From: Paenarthrobacter nicotinovorans
Lineage (GTDB): Bacteria; Actinomycetota; Actinomycetes; Actinomycetales; Micrococcaceae
Length of the DNA: 64,000 nt
Assembly: GCF_021919345.1 (NCBI RefSeq)
Contig: NZ_CP089293.1
Coordinates: forward strand, 496,001 to 560,000
Direction: 5' to 3'
In this document: positions 54,534-63,072 of the stretch, piece after piece
Position numbering within the stretch: position 1 is the first letter of the stretch
How the letters are laid out: each line of letters opens with the position of its first letter
Program-made: the position numbers and the translations under genes
The notes under the pieces: generated by a model
The model's input: only the letters and a program-made list of their open reading frames with translations
Databases searched by the model: none
Told to the model about the DNA's origin: nothing

Positions 54534-55175
54534 ATGATCCAAATGACTCCCACTGCGCAATCCCAGCCCGAAGTGGCTTATCAGTGGATGAAAAGCTACA
54601 TCGCTGCCCTCCCGCGGGAGGAGGAGACGTTCCTCAACGAGGCCGTCCTCGCCAAGACCACGGGCACATCCCGTACGCCGGTACGGGAGGCCCTGCTGCG
54701 CCTCGAAGCGGAAGGCTTCGTCAAGCGGATCCCCCATAAGGGCGCGTTCGTGCCCCCAATTTCCGACCCCGATGTGCGGGCAATCCTGCAGGCCAGGGCC
54801 GTGGTGGAAAAGTGGGCCGTGTCAGCCCTGGACACCATGGCCGACGCACAGATCGACGCTTTCCAGAGCGTCATCGACCAGCAACGGGAAGCCAAGAATG
54901 ATCCCGCGCGCTTCATTGAGCTGGATACCGAGTTCCATACGCTCATGGTTCAGGCCGGCGGAAATCCGGTCCTCGCCGACTTCTACGCCTCGCTCCGGCA
55001 GAAGCAGCTGAGAATCGGCGTCAAAGCAGTGTCCCGGGGATCGGATCGCGCCGGTGATGTGCTTCGCGAACATCAACTGATTGTGGACGCCCTGCGCAGC
55101 CGAAGCCTGGAAGCGGCCCACCAAGCCATCGATGCGCACTTGGACTCCACCCGATGGGCCGTCATCGGCTACTAA
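54534..55175 (+). CDS. GntR-family regulator (FadR/FCD type)
   Basis: 213 residues. Winged HTH: LNEAVLAKTTGTSRTPVREALLRLEAEGFVKRIPHKGAFVPPI. Helical FCD effector domain follows with metal-site-like ELDTEFHTLMVQAGGN and VLREHQLIVDALRSR. Divergent from the transporter/hydrolase gene and likely its repressor. Its stop overlaps the convergent DUF503 stop by four bases. Confidence 0.92.
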   Translation: MIQMTPTAQSQPEVAYQWMKSYIAALPREEETFLNEAVLAKTTGTSRTPVREALLRLEAEGFVKRIPHKGAFVPPISDPDVRAILQARAVVEKWAVSALDTMADAQIDAFQSVIDQQREAKNDPARFIELDTEFHTLMVQAGGNPVLADFYASLRQKQLRIGVKAVSRGSDRAGDVLREHQLIVDALRSRSLEAAHQAIDAHLDSTRWAVIGY

Positions 55176-55465
55176 TCCTCGCTGTGCAACTCCCGCTGCC
55201 GTGCGCTAAGCAGCTCAAATTCAGGCCTGGCAGCCACGAAACGTTCAACGGCGTCGAGCACTTGCTGAAGGTGGGCGTGGTCAGGGGCCACCACAGCAGC
55301 GCCAATCAAAGCGCGCCGGTGCTGGTCCTGGAAGCCGGTCTCAGCTGCGGAGACCTCAAAGCGGCGCTTGAGTTCGGCGACCAGCGGCCGGACCAGCGAA
55401 CGCTTCTCCTTCAGGCTGTGAACATCGCCCAGCAGGACATCAAATTCGATCCACCCGATCCACAT
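55172..55465 (-). CDS. DUF503 family protein (YlxP-like)
   Basis: 97 residues. MWIGWIEFDVLLGDVHSLKEKRSLVRPLVAELKRRFEVSAAETGFQD is the DUF503 signature. Small ferredoxin-like fold; related YlxP genes occur near rbfA in other bacteria, so an RNA or ribosome role has been suggested. ATG 55465 (GGGG 4 bases upstream) or ATG 55474. Overlaps the GntR gene tail to tail. Confidence 0.88.
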   Translation of the reverse strand: MWIGWIEFDVLLGDVHSLKEKRSLVRPLVAELKRRFEVSAAETGFQDQHRRALIGAAVVAPDHAHLQQVLDAVERFVAARPEFELLSARQRELHSED

Positions 55466-55485
55466 AAACCCCATTCAACAGCAAC

Positions 55486-55540
55486 GCGGGGTCACTTAAG
55501 GCCCATGTCAGGGGCGTTTACGGGCCAAAAGTGACCCCGC
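55486..55540. repeat. Hairpin-forming inverted repeat upstream of DUF503
   Basis: GCGGGGTCACTT (55486-55497) and AAGTGACCCCGC (55529-55540), 12-bp perfect arms, with GGCCC/GGGCC pairing inside. Placed between two divergent genes, so probably not a terminator; may be a REP-like element or operator. Confidence 0.6.
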
Positions 55541-55670
55541 CTTGTTTGAGGTCTTGAGGGAATCTTGATCGAACGCAGCAAGGCGTCTTGAGTTCGGCCC
55601 GGCAGTGTCTATGAGGTTGGCCCAAAAGGGCCCCCGACTCATCCGCTGCTAGTTACCCAGGACTGACATC

Positions 55671-57647
55671 GTGACCCAAAACCCTGCCAGAGCCCGCGCC
55701 CGATCCCGCACCGCAGCCATACTCATCGCCTGCGCCGCCACCCTCGCGGTTTCCGCCATCACGGCCCCTACGGCTTCGGCCGGTCCCGCACAGGGAGCAG
55801 TGGTCCGGGCGTCCTCCAGCGTGTCGGCCATGGCCGGCCAGGTGGAGCAGACACTTGTGGTTCCGGTGACTGCGGGATTGGAGCCCACGCGGATCAAGGG
55901 CAGCATCGTGGTCTCCGGAAAGCCGGAAGGAACAGTCCGCGCAACGGTCAACGGCAGGATAGTCCTCGAAGCCAACGCAGCAGCAGCCATCGCCCTAAAC
56001 CAGGCAGTGAGCAGCGCAGACGTCATCAACCAACAGATGACCGTGGGACTGCAGTTCATCCCGGCGGCGCAGACTATGTGCGTCCTCTCAAACGCCACAG
56101 CCACGCTGAACAACCTCGCAGTCGATTTCTCCGGAACCGCGGAGGTTCCCACGACCGTCGGCGGGTTCTTCCCGGTGTCCGTGCCCGCCGTCGTACTTCC
56201 CGTCCCGGCGGACCCGGGTGCCGATGTTTCCGCAGCCGTCATGACTGCCGCCGCCTCGATGACGCACCGCTACCCGGACGCCTCTGTCAGCGTGGTCCCG
56301 GAAGCCGGACTTGCCGCCCGGGCGGCCGGCCTTCCTGCGGGCAGCCGGGTCCTCAGCGTCGTGGGTGACCAAGGCGAAACCAGCACCAAACTCTCCACCA
56401 CATCCGGCCTCCCGCAGCTCATCCTCAGCGGCCATGACGAACAGCTCCGTACCGCCGCGCGCGCACTGGCCAGCGACAATACAGCGCTCGCCGTGACATC
56501 GTCCGTCACCGGGTTGACGTCCGCATTGCCTGCGTCGCCCGGCCTGACGCAAAGCCTCAAGGACCTGGGCAGCAGCACCCTGAAACTCTCCGGATACGGC
56601 ACGCCGGAATCGTACGTGGGAGTCACCCAGTCCCAGTTCGGCGGTCCCGTCCAATCAGTGAAGGTCCAGCTCAAGGGCACGCACACGGCCGTGCCGGCCA
56701 ACGCCCAGGCTCAGCTTTCCGTCTTCTGGAACGATTACCTGCTTAGCTCCAGGAACCTCGACGGCGGTGACAGCTTTTCGGTGGACGCCGAAGTACCAGC
56801 CGGGCAGCTTCAGGCGAACAACGGCCTCCGGATCCGGCTCGCGGCCCTTCCCGCGGGCGGTGATTGCACCGGCCCCGCAGGTGTGATGCCCATGGAGGTC
56901 ACCGTGGACACGGCAGGCAGCACGCTGACTGCCGCCCGGGGCGGTTCCATGAAGGCCGGTTTTGCACGGTTCCCCCAGGCCCTGGGACAGAGTGTTCCCG
57001 TAGCGTTCGGCGACGGCAACGCGCAGGCAAACACCGTGAACGCGGCCACCCTGGTAGCTTCCCTGCAGCGGCAGAGCGCCACCTTGCTGGACACCCGGGT
57101 GGTGGGCCTGGATACCTTGGCCGGCTCCAGCGAGTCCGGACTGGTGGTGGGCGCCACCGGCGATGTTGCCGACAAGCTCTCGGCACCCCTGCGTTTGGCC
57201 GAGTTCCGCACCATCTCGCCGAAGGACGTCGAATACGGGGTGGGCACGTCGGCACCGTTCGGTGTCCTGGAGGCGTTCGAACAAGGCGGCCGTGATCTTT
57301 TGCTCCTCGGGGCGTGGGCACCGGACGGCGACGCTTCCGCGGCTGCGTTGCAGGCTTCCCTGACCTCGCACATCAGTGGTGTTGACGGCGGTTGGGCATC
57401 ATTGTCCCGGAACCTCCTGGTCACCCAGCCCTCGGGTACGCCGGTCTTGCTGGAAAGCAACGTGGTGGTTCCGCAGAAGGCCGTCACCGACGACTACCGT
57501 CCCTACGCCTGGTGGATCGGCGGTGCAGTGCTGGTGCTGGGCCTCGCGTTCGCCGCCCGCACCATCCTGATGCGGCGCCGGGCCAAGGAAGCTCAGGCTT
57601 ACGTGGACGCTGAACAGAAGGCGACCGAACCGGGCCATGGCAACTAG
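55671..57647 (+). CDS. BcsB-like exopolysaccharide synthesis protein
   Basis: 658 residues. Signal peptide (AATLAVSAITAPTASA), a long beta-rich extracytoplasmic part, and a C-terminal helix (WWIGGAVLVLGLAFAARTILM) with a basic tail. The layout and motifs such as FWNDYLLSSRNLDGGDSFSVDAEVPAGQLQANNGLRIRLAALP match cellulose-synthase BcsB-type proteins, which guide the growing polymer. First of a co-translated cluster (overlaps the GT-C gene by 11 bases). No BcsA-type synthase is present; the GT2 gene two on may be the synthase. Confidence 0.8.
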   Translation: MTQNPARARARSRTAAILIACAATLAVSAITAPTASAGPAQGAVVRASSSVSAMAGQVEQTLVVPVTAGLEPTRIKGSIVVSGKPEGTVRATVNGRIVLEANAAAAIALNQAVSSADVINQQMTVGLQFIPAAQTMCVLSNATATLNNLAVDFSGTAEVPTTVGGFFPVSVPAVVLPVPADPGADVSAAVMTAAASMTHRYPDASVSVVPEAGLAARAAGLPAGSRVLSVVGDQGETSTKLSTTSGLPQLILSGHDEQLRTAARALASDNTALAVTSSVTGLTSALPASPGLTQSLKDLGSSTLKLSGYGTPESYVGVTQSQFGGPVQSVKVQLKGTHTAVPANAQAQLSVFWNDYLLSSRNLDGGDSFSVDAEVPAGQLQANNGLRIRLAALPAGGDCTGPAGVMPMEVTVDTAGSTLTAARGGSMKAGFARFPQALGQSVPVAFGDGNAQANTVNAATLVASLQRQSATLLDTRVVGLDTLAGSSESGLVVGATGDVADKLSAPLRLAEFRTISPKDVEYGVGTSAPFGVLEAFEQGGRDLLLLGAWAPDGDASAAALQASLTSHISGVDGGWASLSRNLLVTQPSGTPVLLESNVVVPQKAVTDDYRPYAWWIGGAVLVLGLAFAARTILMRRRAKEAQAYVDAEQKATEPGHGN

Positions 57648-59331
57648 CGTTGCCACGCGGCGCCGCGCTGCCCACCGGCAGCCGGTGCTGCGGTCCCTGT
57701 CATCGCTGATGATCCGGGGTTGGGAACGGCTCGGCGCCCCGGTGGACGGACGCAAGGTCCCGGGCACCAGGATTGTGGCCTTGTTGGCCGCAGTGGTGGG
57801 CTACGTTGCTTGCCTGTACACCATCGGCCACGGCACCAACCTGGACTACTCCGACGCCCAAAGCCACCTGACCATCGCCCGGCGCATCTTCGACAGCAAG
57901 GCGCCCGGCTTTGAACAGCTCGGCACGGTGTGGCTGCCCATGCCCCACCTTCTGCTGGCGCCGTTCGTGGTGAACATGTGGCTGTTCAGCACGGGCTGGG
58001 CTGCGGGACTATTGGGGATCCTCGCCTTGTCCGCTACCGCCACGGGCCTGTACCTGATCGCAGCGCGCCTCGGTTTGGGCCGGGCGGGCCGCCTGGCGAC
58101 CACACTGGTGGTCCTGGCGAACCCGGCGGTCCTCTACGTTTACACCACTGCTTTGACCGAGCCCGTGCTGATCATGTGCATCGTGGGCGGCATGGCAGGG
58201 CTGGCACATTGGTCCACCAGCCGGCGTCGGATGAGCGCCGGTGAACTGGCAGTCTTTGCAGGCATTCCCTCGGCCGCAGCCGTCCTCTCCCGCTATGAGG
58301 GGTGGGCGCTGGTGATGACCGGGACGCTGTTCGTGCTGATCGTCTCCAAGCGCCGCACAGGCCAATGGCGCGAAGCCCTCACCATGGCCGGCGGCTACGT
58401 GATGATCCCTGCTGCGGCGGTGCTGTGGTGGCTTTCGTACAACTGGGCCATCTACGGCAACCCGCTTGAGTTCATGTTCGGGCAGTATTCCGCTTACGCG
58501 CAGCAGAAAAACATCACCGACGGCGGCCTGTTGCCTACCAAGGGCAACCTCGGACTGACGCTGACTACTTTCCACTGGTCGTTGCTGGAAACCGCGGGGG
58601 TGGTGGTCCTCGCCCTGGCGGCGTGCGGCGCCGTCGTGCTGGTCTTCAGGAGGGGCTTCGCGAACAGCACCCTCCTGGTGGCGGTGACCGGCAGCGCCTA
58701 TGCCTTTGCGCTGTTGAGCCTCTTCCTGGGCCAAACGGCCATCAACAATGACCACTCGCTTCCCACCACCTGGTGGAACAACCGCTTCGCCCTGACGGCG
58801 TTGCCGTTGGTAGCGGTTTTGGTGGCCGTCTTCGTGCAGGAACTGACCCGGCCGGCGCGGCTCCGGCCCTGGCTGATCTGTGCTTTGCTGGGTGCATTGG
58901 TGGTGCAGAACGTGTGGTGGAACGAGGACCCCACCGGGAGGTTGGCCGTCCTGGCGGAAGGCAGGATGTCAGCTGAATCCACCACCAACTCCACCGCCGC
59001 CGCCCGTTGGCTGAACCAGCACTACGAATCCGGCGGGATCCTGATGGACGAAAGCGCACGCGGAAACGCAGTGCTTCCAGTGATGGGCATCCCGCTCAAG
59101 GAAATCTACAACAGGGCCTCCGGCGATTACTTCGCTCCTGCGCTGGATGATCCGGCCAAGTATGCCAAATGGGTGTTCGTTAACGTCGAAGCAGGTACAG
59201 GAGCGCGGGATTCGGGCCCCACCGACCTCGTTTACCAGGCGATCATCAAGAACCCTTCCTTCGGCGTGCGCTACTCCGTCGCCTTTTCCACGCCCACGCA
59301 CCGGATCTATGAAAGGTCCTCGGATTCATGA
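57637..59331 (+). CDS. GT-C type membrane glycosyltransferase
   Basis: 564 residues, 10-12 helices. YSDAQSHLTIARRIFDSKAPGFEQLGTVWLPMPHLLL has the Asp-containing first luminal loop of GT-C enzymes (ArnT/PMT-like) that use polyprenyl-linked sugars. The C-terminal luminal part (about 450-564) is soluble. ATG 57637 lies inside the BcsB-like gene. Role: adding a sugar to the same surface polymer, inferred from the cluster. Confidence 0.82.
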   Translation: MATSVATRRRAAHRQPVLRSLSSLMIRGWERLGAPVDGRKVPGTRIVALLAAVVGYVACLYTIGHGTNLDYSDAQSHLTIARRIFDSKAPGFEQLGTVWLPMPHLLLAPFVVNMWLFSTGWAAGLLGILALSATATGLYLIAARLGLGRAGRLATTLVVLANPAVLYVYTTALTEPVLIMCIVGGMAGLAHWSTSRRRMSAGELAVFAGIPSAAAVLSRYEGWALVMTGTLFVLIVSKRRTGQWREALTMAGGYVMIPAAAVLWWLSYNWAIYGNPLEFMFGQYSAYAQQKNITDGGLLPTKGNLGLTLTTFHWSLLETAGVVVLALAACGAVVLVFRRGFANSTLLVAVTGSAYAFALLSLFLGQTAINNDHSLPTTWWNNRFALTALPLVAVLVAVFVQELTRPARLRPWLICALLGALVVQNVWWNEDPTGRLAVLAEGRMSAESTTNSTAAARWLNQHYESGGILMDESARGNAVLPVMGIPLKEIYNRASGDYFAPALDDPAKYAKWVFVNVEAGTGARDSGPTDLVYQAIIKNPSFGVRYSVAFSTPTHRIYERSSDS

Positions 59332-61283
59332 CCCCTGCTTCCCTCGTCAAAGGACAGTTCAACCGGCAGTCGATCGGCCAGACACTGCTCGCTGCAGGCC
59401 TTGTGACCCCTGAACAACTGCAGCGTGCACTGGATCGGGCCGCGATCGAAGGCGGTTTGCTGGGACGGCACTTGATCCTGGAAGCCGGGCTGGACCGGCG
59501 TCGGATCTATGAAGTGCTGGCCCGGCAGTGGGACGCCCCGCTGGTGGATCTGGTGGCCGAGCCACCAGCGGACGAACTCATGGAGCAGCTCATTTTCAGC
59601 GAGCTTGCGGAACCTCAATGGTTGCCGTGGCGCAGCGAGGACGGAGTGCTGACCGTGGCGACGGCGGTTGTTCCGTCCGCGGCAATCGCCGAGGAAGCAG
59701 CAGCGAAGTTCGGGGCCACCGACGTCGTCTTCCGCACTACGACGGACTGGGACATCAACCAATCCATCCAACGCTCCTTCAGGCGCCACCTGCTCTACGA
59801 ATCCGCTGAACGCCTGGCCGAGGAACGGCCGGGTGACTCCGCACGCATCGCGCTGACGCCGTGGCAACGGTACCTTCCTGTGGTCCTTGTAGCGGCAATC
59901 ATGGTGGCGTTCGTGATCTCGCCGCTGACGGCGGTCATCGTGCTGCTGGCTGCGGCGAACATCGTCTTCCTGATCAGCATCGGATTCAAGACGTTGGCCA
60001 GTCTCCGTCGGCCTTTCGACAAGCTCCACGAGGCGGCAGTGGTCCGGGCACGGAACAAGGAACGTGCACGACGCGGCCTTCCGCCGGTGGCCGATGAGCG
60101 GATTCCGGATTCCGAGCTACCCGTCTACACGATCCTTGTACCGGTGTTCCGCGAGGCCAACATCATCGACAAACTGCTGACGAACCTGGGGCAGCTGGAT
60201 TACCCCCGGTCCAAGCTGGATGTGCTGGTCCTCCTGGAGGAAGACGACGCCGAGACCATCGCCGCGGCCAAGGCCTCCAGGCCGCCGGAGTACGTCCGTA
60301 TCCTCATCGTTCCGCGGGGCGAGCCCCAAACCAAGCCAAGGGCGTGCAATTACGGACTGACGTTTGCGCGGGGCGAATACGTGGTCATTTACGACGCCGA
60401 GGACCGCCCTGATCCGGGACAGCTGAGGGCTTCCATTGCAGCCTTCAAACGGGATGAGTTCGAGCGGAAGCACCTGAACCCCGGCCGCAAACCGCTCATC
60501 TGTGTCCAGGCCGCGCTGAATTACTTCAACGCCGACCAGAACGTGCTCACGCGCCTGTTCACCATCGAGTACACGCACTGGTTCGATTCCATGCTCCCGG
60601 GCCTGGACAACTCCGGGATCCCGTTGCCGCTGGGCGGCACGTCCAACCACTTCGTCACCGCGCTGCTCAAGGAAGTTGGCGCGTGGGACCCGTGGAACGT
60701 GACAGAGGACGCGGACCTGGGACTTCGGGCAGCCGTGGACGGTTACCGGGTGGGTGTCATCGACTCCACAACGTGGGAGGAGGCCTGTTCACAGGTGCCT
60801 GCCTGGATCAAGCAACGCACCCGCTGGATCAAGGGGTACATGATTACCTCGGCGGTGAATACCCGGAACTCCCTGAGGTACATCAAGAGCACGGGGGTAG
60901 CCGGAACCGTAGGCTTCCTTGGCCTGATCCTCGGCACGCCGCTGGCGTTCCTGGCCTATCCGCTGGTGGTTGGATTCACCGTGGTGACCTACATCGGTTA
61001 CGACATCGTAGGCCTGGTCCTTCCCGGGTGGTTGCTGGCCGGAGGGGTGGTGTCCATGCTGTTCGGCAATGCCATGATGATCATCGTCTCCGGTGTCGCC
61101 ACCTTCCGCAGGCATGGTTGGAGGATCGCGATTTTTGCCTTGCTGAACCCGTTCTACTGGGTCCTGCATTCCGTGGCGGCGTGGCGCGCAGCCTGGCAGA
61201 TGCTGACCAGCCCCCATAAATGGGAGAAGACCCCGCACGGGCTGGAGGCGGAATACCACGACGACGGCCACTGGGTCGGGTGA
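59328..61283 (+). CDS. GT2 polysaccharide synthase with N-terminal MshEN-like c-di-GMP-binding repeats
   Basis: 651 residues. Residues about 14-75 hold two copies of the motif L-G-x-x-L-x-x-x-G-(L/V)-x(4)-L/I-x-x-x-L-x-x-A/Q (SIGQTLLAAGLV... and LLGRHLILEAGLD...), as in MshEN domains of MshE-type ATPases, an established c-di-GMP-binding module. Two helices (about 180-215) precede a GT2 domain: YTILVPVFREANIIDKLL, DAEDRPDPGQL (DxD), WNVTEDADLGLR (TED) and QRTRWIKGYM (the Q/RxxRW polymer-synthase motif). Three more helices end the chain. ATGA overlap with the GT-C gene. Processive synthesis gated by c-di-GMP is inferred. Confidence 0.85.
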   Translation: MTPASLVKGQFNRQSIGQTLLAAGLVTPEQLQRALDRAAIEGGLLGRHLILEAGLDRRRIYEVLARQWDAPLVDLVAEPPADELMEQLIFSELAEPQWLPWRSEDGVLTVATAVVPSAAIAEEAAAKFGATDVVFRTTTDWDINQSIQRSFRRHLLYESAERLAEERPGDSARIALTPWQRYLPVVLVAAIMVAFVISPLTAVIVLLAAANIVFLISIGFKTLASLRRPFDKLHEAAVVRARNKERARRGLPPVADERIPDSELPVYTILVPVFREANIIDKLLTNLGQLDYPRSKLDVLVLLEEDDAETIAAAKASRPPEYVRILIVPRGEPQTKPRACNYGLTFARGEYVVIYDAEDRPDPGQLRASIAAFKRDEFERKHLNPGRKPLICVQAALNYFNADQNVLTRLFTIEYTHWFDSMLPGLDNSGIPLPLGGTSNHFVTALLKEVGAWDPWNVTEDADLGLRAAVDGYRVGVIDSTTWEEACSQVPAWIKQRTRWIKGYMITSAVNTRNSLRYIKSTGVAGTVGFLGLILGTPLAFLAYPLVVGFTVVTYIGYDIVGLVLPGWLLAGGVVSMLFGNAMMIIVSGVATFRRHGWRIAIFALLNPFYWVLHSVAAWRAAWQMLTSPHKWEKTPHGLEAEYHDDGHWVG

Positions 61284-61396
61284 CGTACCGCACCTGATCT
61301 TGAGCCAATCTTGAGCAAATGCCGCAGAGAGGTTGAGTAAGCACCGCCACACTGAATCCAAAGCCGCAGGATGACCAGCTGAGGGGGTTGGACACG

Positions 61397-62572
61397 GTGC
61401 TCGATCCGTTCTCTGTAAGAGTCGCCCTGGGCGTCGTCACAGTAACCCTCTTGGTGTTGTTCTGTACCTCCTTCCACCGCACCCGTTCGCCGTATGCCGG
61501 TTGGTGGAGCCTGGCCTTGCTGCAATTCATGGCCGGTAACACAGCCTTCCTGCTCAACGGATCCCCGCATCAGCAATGGGCCAATCCGGTGGGAAACGTC
61601 CTGGTGGTGGCTGGAGCATTCAGCGTGTGGGCCGGAGCCCGCTCCTTGCTGGACCTCAAGACCGCACGCTGGCAACTTGCCGCAGGTCCTGTGGTCACTG
61701 CTGTTGCTTCTGTCCTCGAAAGCCCCGCCACCAATGTCTGGTCCGGGGGCTTCGTCTATCTGGCCATGATGGCCACCGGGATTGCCTTGGCCGCCCGGGA
61801 TCTTTGGCTGATCAAAGCTTCCCATTCCCAGGTCCACAAGGCGTTGTCGCTGGCAGCAGGTCTCCTGGCCACGTACTACCTGGGCCGCTTTACGGTCTAT
61901 GCACTGGAAGGGCCGGCAAGTGAGGCCTTCCGTATGTACTTCGGTCCCGGACCGTCGGGCCTGGTTTCGCTGGTGCTGCTGGTGACGGTGTCCTTCAGCA
62001 TGACGGCCCTCACCAGCGACCAACTCATCAAGGGTTTGAAGGAGCGGGCGGCCCGCGACCACCTGACCGGCCTGCTCAACCGTGGAACGTTCCTCGAACT
62101 GGCCACCACCGAGCTCCACCGTTTGTACTCCACAGGATCCGGCGCTGCCGTGGTCCTGGCAGACCTGGATCACTTCAAGGCAGTCAACGACGAATACGGT
62201 CATGGCGCCGGGGATGAGGCCTTGAAGGCCTTCGCTGCGGCCTGCGCCGCGTCCGTGAGGTCCACGGACCTCATTGGACGCTACGGCGGGGAGGAGTTCA
62301 TCCTTTTCCTGCCCGGGGCCACACAGGAGCGGGCTGAGAGCATCGCCGTCGAAATCAGCCGCCGGACCGCAGGCATGCGCACACCGGAAGGTATCCCGTT
62401 CCCCACCATCAGCTATGGAGTTACGTCCAGCATCTCTGCCGGAGCCGATCTGAACTTCATGATCGAGGTAGCTGACGCAGCGCTTTACAGTGCCAAGGCA
62501 CAAGGAAGAAACCGGATTGTAGGAGCCGACCGCCTCGAGGCGGCCACTATTGCGGATGAGGCACGATCATGA
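61397..62572 (+). CDS. Membrane diguanylate cyclase (GGDEF)
   Basis: 391 residues. Six or seven helices (about 1-210) are followed by a GGDEF domain: RDHLTGLLNRGTFL, VVLADLDHFKAVNDEYGHGAGDEAL, then GGEEF at about 297-301. GGEEF is an active-site form, so c-di-GMP synthesis from two GTP is expected. No I-site RxxD five residues ahead is clear (RSTDLIGRYGGEEF has RSTD, which fits the inhibitory site). GTG 61397 is used because GAGGGGG lies 9 bases upstream. The product could feed the MshEN-like GT2 synthase upstream. Confidence 0.92.
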   Translation: MLDPFSVRVALGVVTVTLLVLFCTSFHRTRSPYAGWWSLALLQFMAGNTAFLLNGSPHQQWANPVGNVLVVAGAFSVWAGARSLLDLKTARWQLAAGPVVTAVASVLESPATNVWSGGFVYLAMMATGIALAARDLWLIKASHSQVHKALSLAAGLLATYYLGRFTVYALEGPASEAFRMYFGPGPSGLVSLVLLVTVSFSMTALTSDQLIKGLKERAARDHLTGLLNRGTFLELATTELHRLYSTGSGAAVVLADLDHFKAVNDEYGHGAGDEALKAFAAACAASVRSTDLIGRYGGEEFILFLPGATQERAESIAVEISRRTAGMRTPEGIPFPTISYGVTSSISAGADLNFMIEVADAALYSAKAQGRNRIVGADRLEAATIADEARS

Positions 62573-63072
62573 CGCTCAATGAACTGACCACCAGGATCCA
62601 GATCCAGCACAACCAGGAGTTGTCCGTCTTCAGGAAAGACATCACCAGTGCTCCCTACAAAGCCGGAACAGCCACATCCTTGAACGCGGACCGGCGCTCG
62701 GTGCGGATGGGTCCTGTCCAGTCCGTTGAGGACGGAAACGCCAACCTGACCATCGTGGCCGATGTTGAAGGCCTTGCCTGGTTCACTGCGGACAAGGGTC
62801 TCCTGGGAAGTTGCATCACAGTATCCATCGCCGGCCACCGGCGGAACACCGGCACGCGCGTCCATCTCCCGCTCGCTGAATGCGATGCCTGGATCGAGGC
62901 CATCCTGGGCGGGTCATGGATCACAAACGTCTACCGCATGGGCAACAAGGCAAAGCCCGACGGCCGGCTGGATATCGCTTCCTATCGCTTGTTCCTGGAC
63001 GAGCACCGCAACCCGGTTCCCAAGCCCCAGGCCGTAGCCGATATGACGCTGCGCAGCCTGGACGAATCGTGA
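62569..63072 (+). CDS. Unknown protein in the c-di-GMP/exopolysaccharide operon
   Basis: 167 residues, soluble, no signal peptide or helix-rich membrane part. Coupled on both sides by 4-base overlaps between two GGDEF genes. NADRRSVRMGPVQ, followed by ANLTIVADVEGLAWFTADKGLLGSCITVSI, suggests a beta-rich fold. I do not recognise the family. It lacks the RxxxR...DxSxxG PilZ pattern, so a PilZ assignment is not supported, but the position suggests a c-di-GMP effector or partner. Confidence 0.7.
   Translation: MTLNELTTRIQIQHNQELSVFRKDITSAPYKAGTATSLNADRRSVRMGPVQSVEDGNANLTIVADVEGLAWFTADKGLLGSCITVSIAGHRRNTGTRVHLPLAECDAWIEAILGGSWITNVYRMGNKAKPDGRLDIASYRLFLDEHRNPVPKPQAVADMTLRSLDES

Noticed and set aside
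62569..63072. PilZ domain assignment for the unknown operon protein
   Set aside because: The RxxxR and D/NxSxxG motifs are not present in the right order.
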